This document shows, piece after piece, positions 1 through 5,172 of a stretch of 6,242 nucleotides of DNA (position 1 is the first letter of the stretch; every line of letters begins with the position of its first letter). Source of the stretch: CAZAQS01 sp964486825. GTDB lineage: Bacteria; Chloroflexota; Anaerolineae; Anaerolineales; UBA4823. A program made the translations under genes and the position numbers. The stretch lies in the NCBI GenBank assembly GCA_964486825.1, contig CAZAQS010000275.1:1-6242 (forward strand), in the 5' to 3' direction. Under the pieces are notes generated by a model. It did no database searches and was not told the origin of the DNA. It was given only the letters and a program-made list of their open reading frames with translations.

Positions 1-972
1 CTGGTTCGAATCCCATCGAAGCCACTTTAACTTGGCCTCCATCAGGCGGCGTGTCTCCGCCATCGATTCCTCCACCATTGGATAAGCGAACCAGGCCGTA
101 GTAAAACCAAATAAGAATCCAGTTACGGTACGCAAGGTTGGTGTACTCTCCCTGTAGGGTATTAAATTAAAGGGCGGCTGGCTGATCAGCTGGCCAACCC
201 CATCCAGTCCAATCGGTACCAGCGCCAGGATGATCCATAAATACCACGGCAATCCGCGGATACCCCTACCTGTGACGACAAAGATCAAACCGAATAACAG
301 GATAGAACCATAGATAGCCATATCACGCTGGCATAGAGCGATTTTATAACCGGTTGCCGGATCCCCGATAAAAGACCTGGCGCTTACAAGGTCTTCCGAA
401 TGGAACCCGGTTGCCTGCTCGTAGGTTCTCAGTCCCTCAATTCCAGCTGCAGCACGTGGATAAACGCTTTGTTCACCAAAAATGAACCAGGACCGAAAAG
501 CAAGCTGGTGGCAAGTTGTACCGTATATACTGTAGATAATCCGGGCCGGCGGGGTAATCCCGGCTTGCATAAAAACCGGGGCCAGTAGGGGTAAGCTAAA
601 GTAAAGCAGCACGATACTATTGAAAAAAGCCATATAGTGCCTGGCTATCCAGTAGGAAAACCGGTCTGCGCCCGTCCAACTACTCCCAGCTTGAGCGTAA
701 GATTGAGCTATTTCATGATCCTGGGAGGCGCCCAAATGAGCAGCCCCCAGCGTGACCTTGAGTTCCTTGCGTTCGAAGGGAGCTTTTAGCTGGTACGGCC
801 CAACTGTCACCACCGGTACTAACTCCCCAAAAGACTGGCGTAGCTGGGGATCTTCATCAACGTCGACGACCACCAACTTATGCGGAAATTCGTCCTGCAA
901 TGCATCCAGCTCTTCCTTAGCCTGGTCGCATAAATGGCAGTCGTTGCGGCTGTAAAGCATCACTGTGATCAT
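1..972 (-). CDS. Glutaredoxin-like (DUF836-type) domain fused to DUF2085 membrane domain, 3' end beyond window
   Basis: The frame is open from an ATG at 972 to the window edge: 324 codons with no stop, so the C-terminus is missing. Residues 1-75 look like a small thioredoxin-fold domain, with a beta-strand start (MITVMLYS), a CHLC redox motif at 12-15, and a VPVV segment at 52-55 that matches the usual cis-Pro position. After a linker come likely membrane segments near 112-135, 215-234, 241-256 and 282-300. This part carries DUF2085 hallmarks: CHQ at 154-156 followed by RSW, CQRD..IYG at 214-222, LDG at 256-258, and REST...LR..TG at 274-285. The ATG overlaps the upstream redoxin stop as ATGA, and AGGAG sits 7 nt before it, so the start is well supported and translation is probably coupled. 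The N-terminal domain should be cytosolic. DUF2085 has no established function; a thiol-redox role is inferred from the CxxC and the ccdA/redoxin neighbours. Confidence 0.82.
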   Translation of the reverse strand, partial: MITVMLYSRNDCHLCDQAKEELDALQDEFPHKLVVVDVDEDPQLRQSFGELVPVVTVGPYQLKAPFERKELKVTLGAAHLGASQDHEIAQSYAQAGSSWTGADRFSYWIARHYMAFFNSIVLLYFSLPLLAPVFMQAGITPPARIIYSIYGTTCHQLAFRSWFIFGEQSVYPRAAAGIEGLRTYEQATGFHSEDLVSARSFIGDPATGYKIALCQRDMAIYGSILLFGLIFVVTGRGIRGLPWYLWIILALVPIGLDGVGQLISQPPFNLIPYRESTPTLRTVTGFLFGFTTAWFAYPMVEESMAETRRLMEAKLKWLRWDSNQ

Positions 973-1544
973 CCGCCAACTCCTATATCCTTCAGATAAT
1001 CATCGAGCTGCTTCTCGAGTAAGATCCCAATATGAACGGCCTGCACAACGCCCTCCCCATCAATGAAATAGGTAGTCGGGTAACCACGCACACGATAAGC
1101 GCTTTGGACAATTGCCCGGGGGTCTAGCAATATATCAAAGCTCAATCCATGCTCGTCCACGAAACGTTGTACTTGCGAGGCTGGCTCAGCGAAGTTTACC
1201 GCCAGAACCTGTAATTCCGGATGCCTTTCATAGCGATCCTGTAGCAAGGGCATTTCGATCTCACAAGGGATACACCAGGTAGCCCAGAAATTGACCAGGA
1301 CGGGTTGGCCACGCAGTTCTTCCAACCGCAACAGCTCTCCGGACAGCCGTTCCAGCTCAAAATCCGGTGCAGGAGCGCCTACCTTGGGCGCAGCAGGCTC
1401 GTTTCCGGCTCGAGCAAGATCTACTGGAGCGCGGCCCGATCGAATACCCCCGAGCAAAGCCAGCACGAAGAGCCCGAGGCCAACACCAACAATTAACCCG
1501 CCCGCTAATAGCAGGGCGTCCTTCATCCGTTGTTTACTCGCCAT
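969..1544 (-). CDS. Membrane-anchored TlpA/ResA-type thiol-disulfide oxidoreductase
   Basis: This 191-residue protein has one N-terminal membrane anchor (about 11-33), a short Ala/Pro-rich linker, and a redoxin/thioredoxin fold from about residue 54 to the end. The opening matches the TlpA/AhpC-TSA pattern (VGAPAPDFEL, 55-64). The active site is WCIPC at 90-94, inside VNFWATWC, and the cis-proline loop is GYPTTYF at 154-160. Such proteins face the outside of the cytoplasmic membrane and reduce disulfides in exported proteins, often apocytochrome c, using electrons from CcdA. The gene starts 8 bp after the ccdA stop and its stop overlaps the next start (ATGA), so it is firmly within the operon. 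The ribosome binding site is weak (AGGT, 10 nt upstream), consistent with coupling to ccdA. No cytochrome c or cytochrome maturation gene is visible nearby, so the substrate is open; the L,D-transpeptidase encoded upstream is a candidate. Confidence 0.93.
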   Translation of the reverse strand: MASKQRMKDALLLAGGLIVGVGLGLFVLALLGGIRSGRAPVDLARAGNEPAAPKVGAPAPDFELERLSGELLRLEELRGQPVLVNFWATWCIPCEIEMPLLQDRYERHPELQVLAVNFAEPASQVQRFVDEHGLSFDILLDPRAIVQSAYRVRGYPTTYFIDGEGVVQAVHIGILLEKQLDDYLKDIGVGG

Positions 1545-1552
1545 AAAACGAC

Positions 1553-2479
1553 TTACCTGGTCTGGGGCTGGGTCTTATCTGAGTCTACCCTCGGCTTGAT
1601 CATCAGAGCAGCCGGCAAGGCGATGGGAAACAGAGCTGCGCCAAAAAACCACCAGTCGATGAATTGGCGCCCTTTCTGGCGGGCGATCGCAGCCGGGATC
1701 AATCCCAACACTGCTCCCGCAATCACCAACAACAAGATCAACTGCCCGACGTAAACCTCATCTATGGCCTCGAAGAAGAAACCCATGCGCGCCAATCGCT
1801 CGAACTGTCCAGAGAATAACAGGATGCCAACCAGGATTAACACCACCCCCATGAAGATTTCGACATAATGCATTAACTTCCCATGCCGGCGAATAACGTT
1901 GGTGACAAGGCTGACCTGGGTGGCTGCAATCAAAAAGGGTATGGCCATACCGGCCGAATAGGCAGTCAAAAGCTGCACCCCCTGGTTTACCGAGCCGCCA
2001 CTCAACGACAGGGTCAGGATCGCGCCAAGGATTGGGCCAACGCATGGCGCCCAACCGGCGGAAAAGAATACGCCCATCAGGGCGGAGGACAGGTAACCCC
2101 ACTTACGGTCTGGTACAGTTTGCGGGCGCAGATCGTATTCCAGGAAAGGGATACGGAAGATCCCGGTCATATGGATTCCGAACACGATCACAACAACACC
2201 GCCGATGCGGGCAAGCCATGTGCTCATATCGTAGAGCAAGCTGCCTAGAGCTGACGACGCCGCGCCTAATAAGATGAATACGATGCTGAAGCCGGCCACG
2301 AAAGCCAATCCATGGCTGAAAGTCATCCAACGGTTCGCCTCACCCCCCTGGGCAGAGGCGGCTGAACGACCACCCAGGTAACCCAGGTAGGCCGGCACCA
2401 GGGAAAAGACGCAAGGCGAAAGGAAGGAAGCCAATCCTGCCACAAAGGCCAGCCCTATCCCAACATTACCGATTTCCAT
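1553..2479 (-). CDS. ccdA: CcdA-family thiol electron-transfer membrane protein
   Basis: CcdA proteins carry reducing equivalents from cytoplasmic thioredoxin across the membrane to extracytoplasmic redoxins. The 308-residue product has the two family cysteines in their usual Pro-containing settings: SPC at 21-23 (followed by VFSLVPAYLGYLGG) and APC at 144-146 (followed by VGP). Hydrophobic segments lie near 5-33, 53-80, 87-108, 130-157, 166-193 and 204-223, the usual six-helix core. Two more segments follow, near 242-265 and 274-295, in a C-terminal extension; ordinary CcdA ends at about 235-240 residues. The ATG at 2479 is preceded by GGGAG about 11 nt upstream. An in-frame TGA lies just above that, so no longer start is likely. 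The partner redoxin gene follows after 8 bp, which fits a CcdA/TlpA pair. Confidence 0.95.
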   Translation of the reverse strand: MEIGNVGIGLAFVAGLASFLSPCVFSLVPAYLGYLGGRSAASAQGGEANRWMTFSHGLAFVAGFSIVFILLGAASSALGSLLYDMSTWLARIGGVVVIVFGIHMTGIFRIPFLEYDLRPQTVPDRKWGYLSSALMGVFFSAGWAPCVGPILGAILTLSLSGGSVNQGVQLLTAYSAGMAIPFLIAATQVSLVTNVIRRHGKLMHYVEIFMGVVLILVGILLFSGQFERLARMGFFFEAIDEVYVGQLILLLVIAGAVLGLIPAAIARQKGRQFIDWWFFGAALFPIALPAALMIKPRVDSDKTQPQTR

Positions 2480-2531
2480 AATTATGACTTCTCCCGCTCA
2501 CTTGCATCCTGACAGATGAAAACTGTTCCAT
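2466..2531 (-). CDS. Possible 21-codon leader peptide overlapping the ccdA start
   Basis: In the 86-bp gap between the L,D-transpeptidase stop and ccdA, GGGAGG (2538-2543) lies 6 nt before an ATG at 2529-2531. This is the strongest Shine-Dalgarno match seen in the operon. The frame reads MEQFSSVRMQ... for 21 codons and stops at TAA (2466-2468), 14 nt into ccdA in a different frame. Ribosomes ending there could reinitiate at ccdA, whose own ribosome binding site is poorly spaced. The peptide resembles nothing I recognise, has no cysteine and no hydrophobic stretch. It may be a coupling device, a small protein, or chance. Confidence 0.35.
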   Translation of the reverse strand: MEQFSSVRMQVSGRSHNYGNR

Positions 2532-2565
2532 CAATTTCCTCCCAACCTTATGCCATAAACGTCGC

Positions 2566-3663
2566 TCAAGATTCCTTCACCAGCACCCGCGTTCCACCGA
2601 AATCGGTGATCGTCAAATCTCCCGGGTCATATCCCACAACCGGGTTGGACCAGCGGAAGATCCATTGGGCATCCTGCGGGGAGACATTTACACAGCCATT
2701 CGATTCCGGCTCACCAAAGTTATTGTGCCAGTAGGTAGAGTGAATGGCTACCCCTTGCCCGGTGAACAAGTTTGTCCAACCTACTCCACCGGTATCCCAG
2801 CCAGCCACAGCAGTCCCACCTGACATATGCAGCGATACCAGCTTACGATAGACTGCGAATTCCCCTAAAGGCGTAGATCCGTCGGCAATTCCGGAAGAGA
2901 TCCGGCAGAAATAAACCTCCGAATTGCCTTCGTAACAGGACATATACTGTCGCTTGTAAGAAATATCAACCACAATGCGCTTGTTCTCCACTTCAGGACT
3001 GATCGGTTTGAGCTCTTCTTCTGTCAATGGCCTGAAGGCGCGCGCGTCTGCCCAATATAGATCACCCAGGTTGCCGTACTTTTCGTTGACCCTGTAAAAA
3101 ACGCTGCCATCCGGGTCTTCCCGGATCTGGTCAACCCACAGGATCTGGCTGTAATAGAAACGCAGGGGTAAGGTTTTCTCATACCGGTCCCTGAAAAAGT
3201 GATGGCGAGGTGGCGGATTGATCAATATAGTGTCCACATAAGGGACGGTTACCTCTACCCACATACCGGTTCCTATGGACGTCTCGGTTAAGCTTTCGAG
3301 AGGCTGGTTGGGTTTATTGCGCACTGGCTGGAGGTAGGCCCCCCATATATATCCCAGGGGTGTCTCTACCCAGCGCTTATTATTGCGGTAGATAGAAAAA
3401 GTTCCTGTAGCCTCTTTGATCCATGGCAAAACCTCGTCGTCCATGACCGAGCCTACAGTTCTGCTGTCATGGTCAGGCCGGGCTTTCAAATCCCATTTTC
3501 CATAACATACCCGGCCGAGCCTCTCACCTTCTGGAAAATCGGGTAGCTTGAAAAGTTGGGTCCATGCTGAATTCTGTAAAGGAGCAAACACTGCTCCGCC
3601 GGCTGCCAGCACAGACAGTTTTAGGAAATCTTTCCTGGAAAATGATGTTCTGAATGATCCCAT
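2566..3663 (-). CDS. Exported L,D-transpeptidase (YkuD domain) with Tat-like signal
   Basis: This 365-residue protein is predicted to cross-link or remodel peptidoglycan outside the membrane through a catalytic cysteine. The N-terminus has a twin-arginine-like motif (SRKDFLKL, 9-16) with Arg-Lys instead of Arg-Arg, then a hydrophobic stretch (17-29). There is no lipobox cysteine. Residues about 45-220 form a long region of unclear fold, possibly with SH3-like parts. The YkuD domain spans about 228-362: it opens with RIVVDISYKRQ and has the family motifs TPLGEF (264-269), HSTYWHNNFG (308-317) and SNGCVNV (321-327), so C324 is the nucleophile and H308 the likely catalytic histidine. Other cysteines are C53, C243 and C253. 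The ATG at 3663 has only a weak upstream ribosome binding site. The gene leads the operon, 86 bp before ccdA. It could instead be a regulatory YkuD protein, but all catalytic residues are present. Confidence 0.92.
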   Translation of the reverse strand: MGSFRTSFSRKDFLKLSVLAAGGAVFAPLQNSAWTQLFKLPDFPEGERLGRVCYGKWDLKARPDHDSRTVGSVMDDEVLPWIKEATGTFSIYRNNKRWVETPLGYIWGAYLQPVRNKPNQPLESLTETSIGTGMWVEVTVPYVDTILINPPPRHHFFRDRYEKTLPLRFYYSQILWVDQIREDPDGSVFYRVNEKYGNLGDLYWADARAFRPLTEEELKPISPEVENKRIVVDISYKRQYMSCYEGNSEVYFCRISSGIADGSTPLGEFAVYRKLVSLHMSGGTAVAGWDTGGVGWTNLFTGQGVAIHSTYWHNNFGEPESNGCVNVSPQDAQWIFRWSNPVVGYDPGDLTITDFGGTRVLVKES

Positions 3664-3763
3664 TACTTACTCATTACACAATGAAAAACCGCAGTATTGG
3701 CTGCTAACCATCCAAGGGACGTGCGATTTCCTATCCTGGAGCTCACGCACTCGAGCGCGCTTA

Positions 3764-3792
3764 AGCATAATCTGAAAAAGCAGACCGGTCAA
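3764..3792 (-). promoter_or_regulatory. Sigma70-like promoter for the L,D-transpeptidase/redox operon
   Basis: On the minus strand TTGACC (3787-3792, 5 of 6 to consensus) is followed after exactly 17 bp by TATGCT (3764-3769, 4 of 6). Transcription would begin near 3757, leaving a leader of about 90-95 nt before the ATG at 3663. The -35 box overlaps the 8-bp palindrome GACCGGTC (3783-3790), and a second palindrome, AGCGCGCT (3754-3761), falls near the expected start point; either could bind a regulator. Both are short and may be coincidental. Confidence 0.5.
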
Positions 3793-3828
3793 TGGTGGCG
3801 AATCACGGAACAATTAAGGTTTGGTTAG

Positions 3829-3854
3829 ACTTGGATAAATATTAAATCCAAAGT
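3829..3854. repeat. Inverted repeat, possible operator upstream of the MFS gene
   Basis: TTGGAT (3831-3836) and ATCCAA (3846-3851) form a perfect 6-bp inverted repeat around a 9-bp AT-only centre. With one bulged A, the arms extend to AC...GT on the outside. The site lies about 65-90 bp upstream of the MFS start. AT-rich spaced palindromes of this sort are common binding sites for dimeric repressors, but no regulator gene is present in the window. Confidence 0.3.
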
Positions 3855-3875
3855 GTGAATTCTGTAGATAGGGTG

Positions 3876-3881
3876 TAAAAT
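3876..3881 (+). promoter_or_regulatory. Weak candidate -10 box for the MFS gene
   Basis: TAAAAT (5 of 6 to TATAAT) is the best -10-like hexamer between the divergent genes that points toward the MFS gene, about 40 nt before its start. No convincing -35 element lies 16-18 bp upstream, so the promoter is either weak, activator-dependent, or elsewhere in this AT-rich stretch. Confidence 0.22.
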
Positions 3882-3891
3882 CATTCAGTGG

Positions 3892-3909
3892 GGCAAAATT
3901 CGATTTGCC
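3892..3909 (+). promoter_or_regulatory. Inverted repeat / possible mRNA hairpin just before the MFS start codon
   Basis: GGCAAA (3892-3897) and TTTGCC (3904-3909) are perfect inverted 6-bp arms around a 6-nt centre. In mRNA the hairpin would end 4 nt before the ATG at 3914 and 10 nt before the ATG at 3920, and would tie up part of the only G-rich stretch (GTGGGG, 3888-3893) near the start. It may modulate translation or serve as a DNA operator. Confidence 0.3.
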
Positions 3910-3919
3910 GGGTATGTGC

Positions 3920-5116
3920 ATGAAATTTAATAACACCAATATCATAATCCTATTTTTTACCCTGATTGTAATTATGATGGGCTTCGGCATGATTATCCCA
4001 ATCATGCCGTTCTATGTCAAGCACCTGGGCGCAAGCGGCAGCGCCCTGGGTCTGCTCATGGCTACATACGGTGTCATGCAGTTTATCTTTGCGCCTTTTT
4101 GGGGGCAGTTGTCGGATCGCTACGGGCGTAAAAAAATCCTTATGCTGGGTGTCCTTGGGAATGCTGCTACCCAGGTGCTCTTTGGATTGTCGACACAATT
4201 GTGGATGCTATTTGCTGCACGCATTCTTTCCGGACTGCTGTCCTCCGCCACCCTTCCCACCGCGATGGCCTTTATCTCCGATAGCACGACTCGGGAGCAG
4301 CGTGGTGGGGGGATGGGAATGATTGGAGCTGCCTTTGGCATCGGCATGGTCATCGGTCCTGGTTTAGGTGGCTGGCTGGCAACGGAAAACCTGTCACTTC
4401 CTTTCTTCATCGCGGCAGGCTTGTCTTTGATTGCCTTCCTCTTGATCGCTTTAATTCTCCCCGAATCATTGCCGCCTGAAAAGCGCACCGCTCAACCCGG
4501 TAAGTTGCGTGGCCCCCAATTCAACCTGATGTGGTCATCTCTTTTTGGCCCGCTGGGCTTCCTGCTCTTTATGGCCTTCCTGCTCACCTTTGGACTTACC
4601 AATTTCGAAGCCATCTTCGGTTTATATTCAGCCGACCGCTACGGATATTCGCCGAGATTGGTCGGCATTCTCTTCATGGTCATCGGTCTGACTTCAGCTT
4701 TGGTCCAGGGTTTGCTGACCGGCCCTTTGACCCGTCGCTGGGGAGAGGCCTACGTCATCCGTGGATCCTTGATCGCCAGTGCGGTAGGATTTATTGTATT
4801 GACCCAGGTCAGATCTCTACCGGCCGTTATCGCGGCGGTATGCTTTTTTATCATCTCGAACGCAATGCTCAACCCGGCTAACTCCTCTCTGATCTCCAAG
4901 CGAACGGAAGGTAGCCAGGGATTGGTCATGGGCTTGAACAACTCCTACCAAAGCCTGGGACGTATCATCGGTCCGGCTCTAGCCGGGCTTTTATATGACG
5001 TAAATATGAACTTCCCCTACTGGACTGGTGCAATAGCGATGCTGGCCGGCTTTGCCCTAAGCCTGCTGTTGTTATCGCCGGAGCCGAGGCCTGAAGGTCT
5101 TGGTGTAGCAGATTAA
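3920..5116 (+). CDS. MFS transporter, 12-helix drug/H+ antiporter (DHA1/TetA-like) type
   Basis: The product has 398 residues from the ATG at 3920; alternative starts are ATG at 3914 and TTG at 3905, and none has a strong ribosome binding site. It is hydrophobic throughout, with the usual two six-helix halves split by a polar loop near residues 182-200 (PESLPPEKRT). Motif A follows helix 2 as GQLSDRYGRKK (62-72). The motif B arginine is in ARILSG (100-105), and motif C, typical of antiporters, is in helix 5 (about 133-152, ending IGPGLGGW). These place it among proton-driven exporters of drugs or other small molecules; the substrate cannot be read from sequence. The gene is single, divergent from the L,D-transpeptidase operon and convergent with fucI, with a shared terminator after its TAA. 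A role in sugar uptake with fucI is less likely, given motif C and the opposite orientation. Confidence 0.9.
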   Translation: MKFNNTNIIILFFTLIVIMMGFGMIIPIMPFYVKHLGASGSALGLLMATYGVMQFIFAPFWGQLSDRYGRKKILMLGVLGNAATQVLFGLSTQLWMLFAARILSGLLSSATLPTAMAFISDSTTREQRGGGMGMIGAAFGIGMVIGPGLGGWLATENLSLPFFIAAGLSLIAFLLIALILPESLPPEKRTAQPGKLRGPQFNLMWSSLFGPLGFLLFMAFLLTFGLTNFEAIFGLYSADRYGYSPRLVGILFMVIGLTSALVQGLLTGPLTRRWGEAYVIRGSLIASAVGFIVLTQVRSLPAVIAAVCFFIISNAMLNPANSSLISKRTEGSQGLVMGLNNSYQSLGRIIGPALAGLLYDVNMNFPYWTGAIAMLAGFALSLLLLSPEPRPEGLGVAD

Positions 5117-5165
5117 ATATTATGCGCTCCCCGGCGAAGGCATACCGGGGAGCGCATTTATATTT
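5115..5165. terminator. Bidirectional intrinsic terminator between convergent MFS and fucI genes
   Basis: A perfect 13-bp stem, ATGCGCTCCCCGG (5122-5134) with CCGGGGAGCGCAT (5145-5157), closes a 10-nt loop. Outside a small internal bulge, AAATAT on the left can also pair with ATATTT on the right. The right side gives a T-rich tail for plus-strand transcripts, and the left side gives a T-rich tail when read on the minus strand, so it can stop both genes. It fills almost the whole gap between the two stop codons (5116 and 5173). Confidence 0.85.
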
Positions 5166-5172
5166 AATCTGT

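Noticed and set aside
1..27. GGTTCGAATCC on the plus strand resembles a tRNA T-loop, with a possible acceptor end after it.
   Set aside because: The T-stem pairs only at two positions (G-C, G-C), then mismatches. No CCA follows, and the stretch is open coding sequence of the DUF2085 gene. Sequence left of the window would be needed to reconsider.
1883..2248. Plus-strand open frame of 121 codons opposite ccdA.
   Set aside because: It lies wholly antisense to a well-recognised gene, has no recognisable domain and low-complexity composition typical of a shadow frame. The same applies to other frames opposite the redoxin, MFS and fucI genes.
3721..3750. GTGCG...CGCAC inverted arms in the leader of the L,D-transpeptidase, a possible riboswitch or attenuator stem.
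   Set aside because: The stem has only 5 bp with a 20-nt loop, and no conserved riboswitch core or T-tract is visible.
3905..5116. Calling the MFS gene a specific tetracycline or fucose transporter.
   Set aside because: Motifs A and C show antiporter type but not substrate. FucP-type permeases differ in these motifs, and the gene is convergent to fucI rather than co-transcribed.
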